From Notospermus geniculatus (Eukaryota > Nemertea > Pilidiophora > Heteronemertea > Lineidae), in contig NMRB01001114.1 of assembly GCA_002633025.1 (NCBI GenBank), positions 36,529-100,528 of the forward strand: 64,000 nt of DNA, written 5' to 3'. Under the pieces are notes generated by a model, which was not told the DNA's origin, made no database searches, and worked only from the letters and a program-made list of their open reading frames with translations. Positions 38,326 through 49,405 of the stretch are shown one piece after another. A program made the translations under genes and the position numbers. Each line of letters opens with the position of its first letter. Position 1 is the stretch's first letter.

Positions 38326-38567
38326 GTCTGACTCAACCTAGAGGTAACATGAAAGGAATGTTTGGAATGCGAAATAGACCATTCATTGACCACAAGTGAA
38401 ATGCAAGGCCTTGTGGTTTAGAACACTCTGCATTCAATGGCTATTAGAGACCCTCTTCACTTGGATTATTTGGGTCTATTAAGAAACCACAGTTCATGTC
38501 ACATTTCCCATAACTCGCATAACTCAAATTCCTTTCATGTTACCTCTAGGTTGAGTCGGACTATACA
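38326..38567. mobile_element. Inverted-repeat element left of the gap
   Basis: TAGTCTGACTCAACCTAGAG at the left and its near reverse complement ending GAGTCGGACTATA at the right, about 240 bases, intact before the gap. Confidence 0.7.
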
Positions 38568-38869
38568 NNNNNNNNNNNNNNNNNNNNNNNNNNNNNNNNN
38601 NNNNNNNNNNNNNNNNNNNNNNNNNNNNNNNNNNNNNNNNNNNNNNNNNNNNNNNNNNNNNNNNNNNNNNNNNNNNNNNNNNNNNNNNNNNNNNNNNNNN
38701 NNNNNNNNNNNNNNNNNNNNNNNNNNNNNNNNNNNNNNNNNNNNNNNNNNNNNNNNNNNNNNNNNNNNNNNNNNNNNNNNNNNNNNNNNNNNNNNNNNNN
38801 NNNNNNNNNNNNNNNNNNNNNNNNNNNNNNNNNNNNNNNNNNNNNNNNNNNNNNNNNNNNNNNNNNNNN
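38568..38869. other. Assembly gap (302 N)
   Basis: Unresolved sequence. It lies between two inverted-repeat elements inside a tandem duplication, so a failure of assembly through repeats is the likely cause. Confidence 0.99.
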
Positions 38870-39414
38870 TCTCTAAAATATCTCCTAGAACCCAAACGCA
38901 TGAATATTTCTGGCTCAGATTTTGTAAGCTGTTATGTGTAGACATACTGATAATGTTTATGTAATGTTTGTATGATGGTGTCTTGTTATGACGGAACAGT
39001 GACCCCAAAAGTAAAAGGGTCCGAAATGCAGGTGTCCTCCAAACAATAAAAGAACCATGATGATGTGAATGCACTGAGGACATTTCAACGATTGGGCCGA
39101 AGGGAAGTCTGAAGGGATAATGGTGGCCATGTGGAAGGTAGATTCCAGTAATCCTGGCATGCCTGGCAAATTCTGTACGCAGCAAATGAAACAAACGTTT
39201 CATTGCTTTCTGATCTTTGTTTTTTTTGCATTTTTCACCTGCTCAGTCCGAGGCCTCTCATTCATCCGCGCATAAAGTGGTCGGAACCAAAATTTCTCCA
39301 GCACCTCCATACATCCTGACCTATCTACATACCAAATCTGAGCCAAAAATATTCACTGGTTTGGGTTCTAGGAGATATTTTAGAGATGACAACTTTTTTT
39401 TGAAACGCCCTGTA
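38870..39414. mobile_element. Transposon truncated by the gap
   Basis: TCTCTAAAATATCTCCTAGA at 38870 is the reverse complement of 39361-39389, and the right end reads GAAACGCCCTGTAG. The left terminus (expected CAGGGCGTTTC) is in the gap. The TA at the right border and the resumption of the tandem unit directly after suggest a mariner-type insertion. Confidence 0.6.
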
Positions 39415-40156
39415 GAGACCGCACAAGAAAATATTCACGTTTGGCTAACACATTCTTTGCATTGCATGACAGGAAATATGAGAATTTCCAGGTATTGGAC
39501 AAATATATCACATGGACTTTGAATTGAGCATGACAAAATGAGTCCACACAAAGTTCACTTTACCATTAAATAATTTTATTGAAATTATGTACATCCTGTA
39601 AATTTGATCATCATCAATATTGCAATCAGTAGGCACCTACATTCCACAGTAGACTCGGAATTTAAATTACAATTTATCAGAATATACAAAAAAATTTGCG
39701 CTTCTGTGCCGGCCGTATTTTGACATTGATGTCGAGTGCCGCAACCCTCTAAACCGGTACCGGTATGTCATTACGTTGTGGCCAAGTGTTGCGGGAGTTG
39801 GCACTGAAGTGGGTAAATTTCCACAGGCTTTCCTACATGTACGTACTTAACATACAAAAAAAACAATAGATAAGTAGGCCTACATGTACTGCAGAATAAC
39901 CAGCACCAAAAGTTGTCCTACTCTGTAAATAATGTTATCTTAATGGTCACTGATTCCCTTTTGGAATGATTAAAAAAAACTACCCGGGGTTCACCTTGGT
40001 GGGTACATGTAGATTCAGGTTCCCAATCTCACCAATGGGACCAAATACTGAGATTGGTACATGTAGCGCCTATTATCCATTACCATTTGATTGGCTGAAA
40101 CGCAGCCAATGAAAAACACAATTGGTTGCTCTGATTCAACAAAAGGGCAATCAATG

Positions 40157-41221
40157 GTCTTTCAACCAATCAGACGGTTTTCATTGTTGCTTTTTGGCCA
40201 ATCTGATAGTGTGCAGTGGGCATTACCGATCTCGGCGTTCAGTCCTGTGTGATTGGGAACCAATTTAATTGGTGGCGAGGAGAGGGAAAATTTATACATG
40301 TACATGAGCATTCGCAAATTTCTTATCAACAGGGCCGTATTTAGCTTTGTGGTCTGGAGGCAAAAGCCCTTTTCGCCCAAAATCCACATGAAAATCACAT
40401 TTTTTGGGTTGGCTCTGGGTGACAATTGCCCCCTGCGCCCCCCCCCTCAATACGGCCCTGTTTCAAAATTATCTTTTGATTTCAATTAAGTATGAAATAA
40501 ACAAGACTGGTGAATAAATATACATAAATATATAAATCTTTAAAAAATTGTTGAAAATCACTCCCATCAATTTCCTGGTCCCATTCGAGCCAGGTCACTG
40601 ACACAAACTATAAGTAGATAACAAAAATTTCATTGTAAATTAAATTCAAAAGAAGACCATCCTGAAATTCAATGTAGGCCTATATGATTAGGTCTTTCAA
40701 CCAATCAGACGGTTTTCATTGTTGCTTTTTGGCCAATCTGATAGTGTGCAGTGGGCATTACCGATCTCGGCGTTCAGTCCTGGGGTGATTGGGAACCAAT
40801 TTAATTGGTGGTGAGAGGAGAGGGAAAATTTAAACATGTACATGAGCATTCGCAAATTTCTTATCAACACGGCCGTATTTAGCTTTTTGGTCCGGGGGAA
40901 AAAGCCTTTTTTTGCCCAAAATCCACATGAAAATCACGTTTTTTGTTGGCTCTGGGGGACAATTGCCCCTGCGCCCCCCCCCTAAATACGGCCCTGTTTC
41001 AAAATTATCTTTTGATTTCAATTAAGTATGAAATAAACAAGATTGGTGAATAAATATACATAAATATATAAATCTTTAAAAAATTGTTGACAATCAGTCT
41101 CATCAATTTCCTGGTCCCATTCGAGCCAGGTCACTGACACAAACTATAAGTAAATAACAAAAATTTCATTGTAAATTAAATTCAAAAGAAGACCATCCTG
41201 AAATTCAATGTAGGCCTATAT
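40157..41221. repeat. Tandem pair of a 0.53 kb unit
   Basis: Units 40157-40689 and 40690-41221, each starting GGTCTTTCAACCAATCAGAC and ending TTCAATGTAGGCCTATATGATT. Each unit holds one CAGGGCCGTATTTAG-type MITE (40330-40460 and 40869-40996), so the MITE was there before the duplication. Confidence 0.9.
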
Positions 41222-41240
41222 GATTGGAAATTTATTCATA

Positions 41241-41407
41241 TAGAGGCTATACACTGACGTCATCAAATGACGTCATCAATGGGTATGACGCCACGTGTTG
41301 GATGGAAAATGGACGGAGCACGTGGTCAGATGCACTGCGTCAGCATGTCACAACGTTCCATCCAACATGGCGTCACCTCACTGACGACGTCATGTGCATA
41401 GCCTCTA
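41241..41407. mobile_element. MITE with TGACGTCA sites in its ends
   Basis: TAGAGGCTATACACTGACGT at the left; the right end is its near reverse complement ACGTCATGTGCATAGCCTCT. GTTGGATGGAA pairs internally with TTCCATCCAAC. No open frame. Confidence 0.8.
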
Positions 41408-42490
41408 TTGAGGAGCAAAAGTGTGCATGAACAGAGCAATTGCATCTTTCCATAGTTGGGATCACATCCCAAAATAAGCAGGGTAATCAGGGGTTCTAAG
41501 CCCTATTGACGGGCATAGGTTAAGGAACACAGCAATTGGATTGTTCCCTAACTGGGGACCATTCTGAGGCAATCAATGGTCCTTAGGTCTTGCACCCCTT
41601 ACATCACTTACATACCCCCCCCCCCCACAGCCATTTTATATGTTTACTTCCTGTTGACGCTACCCATACCCAGCTGTATGTTGACCTGACCCTCTAGTCT
41701 CAGTAACTTGTGGCCTTTCATATCGGGGAGCTACAGCTATAAACACTAACAGGATGCCTTTGGATCTGCAAGTGTGTATCCTCCTATAACTGACTAGCTG
41801 GACGGAGGACCAGTGCGTACAACAAAAGCATTTGCCGTACAGTACGACAGTCAACTGAAACGGAGTATAAACCAGGCCTGATTAGTCCACAAACATTCAC
41901 AAAACATATAACTGGAAGCTCTAGTTGAATTACTTTGGGTTGTACCCAATCCACATTAAAATATCTTCAGATGATTTATGCGGAATGTTGAAAATAATGA
42001 CATAATTAACTCTAAAGTCCACTATGAGTTTAGAAGATTAATTTCCAAGGAACCATGGCACTGAAATACACCGAAAACACTTAGGCCCAGAGCTAAATCT
42101 GCAGTGACCAGTCAAGGGCTTCCTGGCCAATCAGCAGCCATAGATATCCCACCAATCACTCCTTCTTATCTCCTCCAAATTACCACCAATCAGATTTCAT
42201 TTCCAAACTATTCGACCAATCATCTCCAATCGATTGATTTTAACGACCTAATTTCTTTGCAGGCATTAGGCCTCCTCTGGAATGTCAAGCCAGTCAATCA
42301 TTATCAACCAATCGGCTTTCATTTCATGAATTCTGAACGAATCAGAACTAGTCTCTTTGAATTGTAACCAATCAAATGGCAGCTTGTATTTGCCTCATCA
42401 TGAGCATCCTGGTCCTTTTTCTTTTGTAGGCAAATCAGAACAGGTCTCTTTGAACGGTAACCAATCAAATGGCAGTTTGTATTTGCCTCA
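41408..42490. other. Non-coding region 3' of the RAB gene
   Basis: No gene seen. 42100-42480 has many ACCAATCA strings. A C-run lies at about 41614. Confidence 0.5.
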
Positions 42491-42523
42491 TCAACAGCAT
42501 CCTGATCCTTTTTCTTTCACAGG
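42338..42523. repeat. 93-base tandem duplication over the end of the RAB coding region
   Basis: GTCTCTTTGAA..AACCAATCAAATGGCAG.. to CATCCTGRTCCTTTT occurs twice. The inner copy carries the stop and last codons of RAB32/38 (KEKGSGCC), the outer copy a decayed version (KEKGPGCS then stop). Confidence 0.8.
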
Positions 42524-45500
42524 ATGTTTAGGTCCATTGCTGAGGGCTATTATATTTGCATCTCTTTCATCTTCGCTACCCGAAGACAATTTGTCATTCG
42601 CCAGAATCTGAAAGACAAGACACAATGGAATTATAATCAAATCATCAATTTTTTTGTCACAAAAATAGAGCCCCTTCAAAAGTCCGGCCCAACGTAAAAA
42701 TTTACACAATTGCTATGTGCATCGTCAGGCAATGACTCTACATTTTTTTCCTCAAACCTGACTTGTCTACATAGAGATCTTTATGCATTGACAATGGGAG
42801 ACTGCCGTCTGTTAGTTAGCGGCCCTAGAACGTCACAATATTTGGCATCACAGACATACGCCATGGCCTCCTCGTCATTATGGATGCCGTTGTGGCCTGC
42901 ACTTCTTCCCTGTGACATCATATTTCGTGACGTTCTCGGACCGCTACCTAGTGGTGGCTTCTAACGGCAGTAAAGTATCCCATATTGTCCTCACATTCGT
43001 AGGGCACTGAATGCGTTAATGGAGAATTAGGCCTAAGGCCTATCCACAAAGTGAGGTACCGGTACTTACTTGTGTCACTAAGCACCGAGCCGCCTCATCT
43101 ATATTGATATTTTCCTTCGCTGATGTTTCAAACCATGAAACAAAACCTTTTTCTCGACAATAATCGTCCATCTGCATAGAATTGTTGACTAGGCCTTCCT
43201 TTGCTTGATCGCACTGAAAAAAGATGAAGTCTGTATTGTACGCAAAACCCTTCATTGCAGTGCCATCATGCAATAGACGCCTTGCAATGACGTCATCCTG
43301 GCGGCCATGCTGGAGGGCACAGGGCGCAGAGGTGTGAGCTGACCGTGACGTGACCTGCGTGAAGTGTGCCACGCCATTGTTTGACGTAACGTCGTTGGCT
43401 CATTTCGCTGCGCCTCTGCAGCGTGTGCCCCCCAGCATGGCGGCTTGTGACGTCATTTGCAAGGCCTCTATTAGTATTGAACTGTACTGAATTTTACGGT
43501 GTTTCAAAGTATCTGGGGAATGCTGGTAGAGGTCTCATAGCCTTGAGAATGTCCCAAAATGCATGCCTGATACGTGCTTCAAAGCACACACTGAAAAATC
43601 TGCAGGCAGAGCTCTAATGTATTCCAATAGAGCAAGTACATTTTACACTACACTAACGTCAGCACCTCCTGAATTGAATGCAGTGTGGCTTTAAGTGCCA
43701 GAACACTGTGACTCACTTCTCAACCTCCACGTTAGAGTAGGTTGAAAACAGGAAGTTATCAACAAATTGAACTGTGACATATCCAGGTCAACTGCTCAAT
43801 AATGTCATGGAGTAGAAATTGAACTTGGTTTTCCTTTTATTGTTACACACGTCATGTCAACCCCAGTGCATTTATAGTAGTCAAGGCCAGAAGGGGTGAA
43901 ATTTGTATTTGATTTTTCTGTCAGGGCCGAAGCCATAGCTTGGCCCTCTAGTGGTTAGTATGGAAGAGGCCATCTCAAGCTACTCCTCACTTGGATGGGT
44001 CTTTCACTTGCCCTTGTAGAGGCACAAGGTACAAGGCACCATGGCTTACTGTCCAATGTGATGGACTGAGGAGCCAGGGATGATTAATCCCATACGACCT
44101 GGGATTCGAACCCTGGACCTGTCGCTTGCTAAGTGGACGTAATACAGCTGGGCTACCAAGGCTCCTCAATATCAAAGAGAAATCATCAGAGTATGGTATC
44201 TGCTGCTGTAGCCCATCTGATCTGACAAACCACCACTGCTAGACTTTCTCAAAAGACGAACATTTGAGAGACTCTCACCTTATTGGCTAATAAAACACAA
44301 GGTACAGGACTTCCATCTGAGAGTTGTACTTTATTGTCTAAGTCATTTTTCCATTTCTGTACCGCTTCGAACGTCGACGCCCGCGTTACGTCAAAAACTA
44401 TAAAAGCACCAACTGCTTCTTTGTAATAAACTCTTGTCATGTTGCCGAACCGTTCTTGCCCTGGAAAAGAAATTTTGAGAATAAGCGTGAATCAATGGGG
44501 AACCCAGGACCCAACAGGTGGCACTATGAACATAAGACCCGTAAGACATTCAAAGTGGGCAAAGCACAGAAATCCATTACGTTGGGATCCTCTTCACTGT
44601 GCAACAGAGCAAAAACCGTGTCTCATCTGTTGCATATCCCAGAGGTTTCCTTAATAGAGGGGCTTTATTGTACTTTACTTCCATTCGTGGGAAGAAAAAA
44701 GTTGACGAGTTTTCTTCAATCATGACGCATCAACTCCAAAAAAGACTTTACCTGCTATATCCCATAACTGCAATCTTATTACTGTGTCTGCATCCCAGTT
44801 GATAACTTTTAGAGCAAAGTCTACTCCTATCTAGACAAAGTTAAGGATAACAAATTGTTTTGAAGTTCAAATCCATTCTGAAGAAGATACATATCTTCAA
44901 ATGTACATGTACATAATCTTCTGGGCAACTCTTCAGGTTATCAGATGACTGCGCTAGTTCATGTCTGGTGAGGGTAGAATGACTTCTGCAGTTCATGTCT
45001 GCTGAGGGTAGAATGATTGCTGTAGTTCATGTCTGGTGAGGGTAGAATGAATACTGTAGTTCATGTCTGGTGAGGTTAGAATGATTTTCTGCAGTTCATG
45101 TCTGCAGAAGGTAAAATGACTACTGTACCGGTAGTTCACCCTACTAAAAAAATCTCTGTATGGTGTGACAGGGTGTTCTTGGGTGCTCAAGGGTATTCTG
45201 GGGTGTTCTTGGGTAGACTGTTTCAAAATACCCATTGAGTAAAGGGTGTTCTAGAGTATCTTTAGGGTGTTCTAGGGTACCTGTAGGGTTGTCCGGGTAC
45301 TCCAGAGATACCCTAGAACACCCTAAAGATACCCTAGAACACCCTTTGCTCAATGGGTATTTTGAAACAGTCTACCCAAGAACACCCAAGAATACCCTAG
45401 AGCACCCAAGAACACCCTGTCACACCCTAAGAGATATTTTTTTAGTAGGGCAGGTGTGGTAAGCGCCACACGTCTGGTTAGGACTGCTGTAGTTCATGTC

Positions 45501-45893
45501 TGGTGAGAGTAGAATGAGTGCTGTAGTTCATGTCTGGTGCGGCACTGGTGGGGATAGAATGACTGCTGTATTTTGTCTGCTGAGGGTAGAATGACTACTG
45601 TAGTTCAGGTCTGGTGAGTGTCGAATGACAGGTGTCGTTCACGTCTGGTGAGGGCACCGGTAGGCCCTAGAATAGAATGGTTGCTGTAGTTCATGTCTGG
45701 TGAAGACAGAACTGAAAGACTGCTGTAGGTAATGTCTGATGAGGGTAGAATAACTGAGTTGTGAAAAGGATACAGTCGCTCTGTAGTGCTGTGAAAAGAA
45801 CTGATGGACATATCTTTTGATGATGCTTGTTTTACCCGTACCGAGTTCCCCAATTACCAGAATCTTGTAGAGATGCTCCCTCTTTTCTGTTGT
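42491..45893 (-). CDS. RAB32: RAB32/38-family small GTPase
   Basis: Exons 45893-45774, 44830-44752, 44460-44279, 43213-43070, 42607-42491; phases agree and give 213 codons plus TGA. RAB32/38 act on lysosome-related organelles, endosomes and mitochondria-associated membranes and recruit VARP. Motifs in order: P-loop GELGTGKTS with KRYVHQFFSQHYRAT, IGVDFALKVINWD, WDIAGQERFGNM (the IAG triplet is typical of this subfamily), TRVYYKEAVGAFIVFDVTR, NK-CD, ETSAKENINIDEA, and a C-terminal GSGCC for double geranylgeranylation. It mixes features of vertebrate RAB32 and RAB38, so it is probably the ortholog of both. The 120-base exon begins after an acceptor (TGCTTACAG), so the first exon is upstream: either 46119-46048 (MGSSLSRGEV..LPFELL, phase 0) or the exons at 50-54 kb. 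The second intron is filled by minisatellite and palindrome. Confidence 0.94.
43272..43472. mobile_element. MITE with TGACGTCA and GGCGGCCATG arms in a RAB intron
   Basis: AATAGACGCCTTGCAATGAC at the left pairs with the right end GTCATTTGCAAGGCCTCTATT; the arms include GTGACGTCAT and the GGCCATGCTGGAGGGCAC / GTGCCCCCCAGCATGGCGG pair. Confidence 0.82.
43474..43695. mobile_element. Diverged member of the TTAA MITE family
   Basis: Interior phrases GTCTCATAGCCT, CCTGATACGT, CTGCAGGCAGAGCTC and TACATTTTACACTACACTAA match 21930-22178; the right end is GTGTGGCTTTAA; the left end is damaged where it meets the neighbouring MITE. Confidence 0.75.
43915..44168 (-). mobile_element. tRNA-derived SINE
   Basis: Minus strand: starts GGAGCCTTGGTAGCCCAGCT (A-box region), then GGTTCGAATCC (perfect B box), then a body containing CATGGTGCCTTGTACC and AGTGAGGAGTAGCTTGAG. 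The same body occurs at 61889-61985. Confidence 0.82.
44965..45765. repeat. Minisatellite interrupted by a fold-back element
   Basis: Degenerate units of about 35 bases, built on GTAGTTCATGTCTGGTGAGG and GTAGAATGACTGCT, occur at 44965-45135 and 45480-45765. Between them, 45145-45452 is an inverted repeat with ends CCCTACTAAAAAAATCTCT and arms full of GGGTGTTCT / AGAACACCC. Confidence 0.8.
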
Positions 45894-46047
45894 CTGTAAG
45901 CAGAAAATGCGAGAAGGGTTAGAATTTGGAGAACACATGTAAATATGACCCACTTGTGCTGAAGCAAGATAGAGAACTAACTGTGTTCTGAGTCTGGTCA
46001 TGTAGGCCTACATGAAGTCCCAAACTTGTCGCCATTGCTGCACTTAC

Positions 46048-46119
46048 CAGTAATTCAAAAGGTAATGAGGCAAATGCCTTACGATAAATAACCTCCCCTC
46101 TGGACAACGATGAACCCAT
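46048..46119 (-). CDS. Candidate first coding exon of the RAB gene
   Basis: ATG at 46119-46117 opens 24 codons (MGSSLSRGEV to LPFELL) that end at a GTAAGT donor in phase 0, matching the acceptor at 45893. This would give a 237-residue RAB. A Gly after Met is seen, but the context is not conserved in the family as far as I know. The frame is also open upstream, so the start is uncertain. Confidence 0.4.
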
Positions 46120-48063
46120 CACATACTGGCCTCGAAAACAAAAACGGAACCAAAATGGATGGAACAGGAAAAAGAGAAAGTGAACACATCCTTCCAGAAA
46201 TTGGCACAGGCCTGACTTGACCATATCAAATCAGAACTCAGAATCCAGATTGAGGTTACCTATTATGTGTTTGAAAACCCAATTGCTGTTTTGAAAGTAA
46301 ACATAATTATTATGAACATTTCAATGACTTATTTCTGAGCAGTTTATTTTGTAATCCAATGGGAATGTAATGATGAAATCATTTAAATTCAGAGCGAATT
46401 TTTTTTTCTGAAGTATTTTTGAATGGAAAGTATTCACATTATCTGAAAGATCTACACTGATTTATTTGGCTATTTTTCCAAATTCATATGTGGATAAACA
46501 TGGTGTATGCAACTATAGAACAACTGTGGTACATATATTGTTGGTACGTGTATTCCCTCAGATACCAATGGACAAATATGGTATTCCCTCAGATAGGGTG
46601 TTTTCTCTCAGATAACTTGAACAAACAGGGTACATGTATTCCCTCAGATAGGTACATGTAAATGTATTCCCCAAATAGGTACATGTATTCCCTCAAATAG
46701 GTACATGTATTCCCTCCGATACCAAGGGACCAACATGGTACACGAGTATTCCCACAGATAGGTTCGTCTATTCCCTAGAACGGGGACAAACGCAGTGCCA
46801 GTATAACTTGTATTCTCTCAGGTAGCCACAAGGACAATCCTTGTCGATAAGCTAAAATTGACAAAATTGACTGGCTCAGGTTGGACAAACAAAATGCATG
46901 AGGACTTCATTCAGATACCTCATGGACAAGCAACTTATTCGTATTCCATTAGAAAGCTAATATTTACAAATCTTCAATCAAACTGTCTGCCATTTAAATG
47001 CCACCCATTTGCGAAAAAAAACGTTCAAAAACAAAATCGTTTCCTCTCGTTCTACCGCAAGAAGTCCTGAATGAGCTAGGCCTACTTCACCCGTCTTACC
47101 TCTAAAGGCACAGCAAATAAAGCCGAGTGGTGGTGGCCAGTAATCTGGTAGTCAAGCCTCTGCAACTTTTCACGGTGAGCAGTCATATTTTTTACGATGA
47201 AGTTGCAATTAACATGGAAATTGGAAAAATGCACAAGATCTTGTTGTATTCACTCCGGTTTTCTATGTAAACTGGATCGACTACTGTGGAAATTGACAAC
47301 TAAGAAAACCTGGCCTGTCATAGGCATTGTGCCAGATGAGATAGTCAGGTGACCACAGCTGACCCAATCAAATTACACAATCGTTTTTCTTCTCGTACCC
47401 CAAAAACCTTCCATGAGTATCCCTTTTTTGCGGCAGCAGATGAAATTTTTTGAAGGCGTAGAAAAAATATGAGAATGGAACCATAGTTAATTGACTCACC
47501 CGTTAAAGTGAATGATACTCACTGCCAGATTTTTCGTGACCTGCCTTGGCGTATTTTCAATTTCAAACTCCATGAAAAAGTTGGCCCATACATGTATATA
47601 TTTTTAGGATAGTTACACAATTTACAACTCAACTGAACTAGTTAAACCTAACAGGATAATTGATCGTTAAAACTTTTACATAAAATGTAATGATTTGTGC
47701 CAAGTGCACTGACTGACTTGCCAGAGGCTATCATCTGAAAATAAGGTCATCAAGACATCTCCCCTCTTGAAATTTTTTCTGGAAGGAGTGAAGGGGATTG
47801 AACCCGCAACCACATGGGTGAGAGGACTGTTCCTTTACACCACTCTGACTGGACCCTCACACCCAGGGTCTCACAACCGCTCCCCTCCCCTCCCCTCTCT
47901 TGTCATGGGACGGTATGACCATAAATGTGTGGCGGTCTAAGAAAACCCATCGGAAGTCACTGAATAATCAACAATCATTATTCTACTACTGTTTGCCTGT
48001 AACATAGTACATTTCAGCTATTGAAATGTGCGGGTTCAATAAGGCCATCAACAGTCCAGTCAA

Positions 48064-48318
48064 AGGAGTAAAAAATAAAAGTGGAAAATAAGAAGTGGGA
48101 AATTTTGGCAATTTACGTGAATTTTTCAATTTCACAAATAGAATGAAATTGGGAGAAATTTTTTTCCCATTTTAGAAATATTGCCCGAAAAATCATGTAA
48201 TTTAAAGAAAATTTCTCAAAATGGGAAAAAATGTTCTCCCAATTTGAGAAATTGAAAAATTCCCGCAAAATTCAAAAATTTCCCACTTCTTATTTTCCAC
48301 TTTTATTTCTTACTCCCC
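48064..48318. mobile_element. AT-rich fold-back element
   Basis: The inverted repeat spans almost the whole 255 bases; the arms contain GAAGTGGGAAATTTT and AAAATGGGAAAA motifs. No open frame. Confidence 0.75.
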
Positions 48319-49065
48319 TTTTCCTTAAATGCGACATCCACTGGGTTTTCCTTGACCACCTCAAATAACCCGAGATTCTCAGGATGCTCTGACTGTCAAA
48401 TTATTTTACTCACTTTACATAACACAGCAATTTCTGCCAATGATAATTTTCATATCAACACAACAGGAGGGCATTACAATTAAAAAAAATTCAGATTGCC
48501 ATATATCGGCCTATATCAAAATTTCGGTTTTCCAAAATGCGTTTATGTAAACAATAGGATAATATGATAATTGTGGTGTCAGGCACCAGATAAGTCAATG
48601 ATTCTGCAATTTGACCAAAGTACCAATTTTAGAATGATTTCGGATACACAAATTACACATGTACGTCATACTTCCTGTACATGTACCGGTACTACTACAC
48701 TACCATAACCGCACATTTTTTTAAAAAATTTCCAGGGGACACTATTTTTCCTAATGCCCTGTTTAATTTGGAATGCTGTCTCCATCCCTGTGTAAAGCTA
48801 GTCCAGGTACCACAATTTGTAGGCCAAGAGAACTTGACCACTGATGATTGGTTATCAGAACAGTCAAATTTTAGTCCAATGTGATTGAATTCAAAGAACA
48901 TGAAATATATTTTGTAATAACAGGTTTCCAAAGTGAAAGACTAGCTTCCTACTGGACTTGAACCCACGGACCCTCGCATTAGGCATCAATCGCCAGCACT
49001 CTCACAGGGGCAACATGCCTTAACCACTAGGCCAAATCCACATCTTGGGGCCAAATCCCCATCTT

Positions 49066-49405
49066 GGCCTTGTTTCATAAAGTGACTTTAAGCTAATGCT
49101 ACCTTTAACCAAATGGAAAATGCATTGAAGTTAAAGGTACCATTAGCATGCAGTGTTCTCTGCAGGATTTCTTTAAGGTAGGGCGGTACCCTTGAAATTC
49201 CAGGTTTTCCCATTATCTTGCAAATTAAGATAGGGTGGTCACCAACTTAAGGTGGTGGGGGGAGGGGTGCAATAGACAACCATTACAAAATTGGACTGCA
49301 AGGTAGGGTGGCTACTTCTAAGGTAGGGCGGTAACATGCCAAGGTAAGGTGGGCCACCGCGGTGGAGAATATTGAGCATGTAAAGTCACTTCATGAAACA
49401 GGCCC
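49066..49405. mobile_element. GGCCTGTTTCATAAAGTG-type MITE with another element inside
   Basis: Outer ends as in 13852-14218. An inner 224-base element (49151-49374, CAGTGTTCTC to GAGAATATTG) is flanked by AGCATG on both sides (49145-49150, 49375-49380). The inner part repeats AAGGTAGGGCGGTAAC. Confidence 0.78.

Larger units (their letters stand above)
36491..39655. repeat. Tandem pair of a 1.1 kb unit, second copy interrupted
   Basis: Unit 1 is 36491-37611. Unit 2 runs 37612 to 39655 but is split by two inverted-repeat elements and the assembly gap: it breaks at about 38325 and resumes at GAGACCGCACAAG (39415). The unit includes AAATAAAATATTTCG, a possible polyadenylation signal, and short ACAAACTTCCATATTTTAG repeats. 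No coding region found. Confidence 0.85.

Noticed and set aside
38437-39203. Long open frames across the N stretch
   Set aside because: They are products of the 302 undetermined bases.
43915-44168. tRNA gene with perfect B box
   Set aside because: It is followed by a long shared body found again at 61889, has no clear acceptor stem, and is therefore a SINE.
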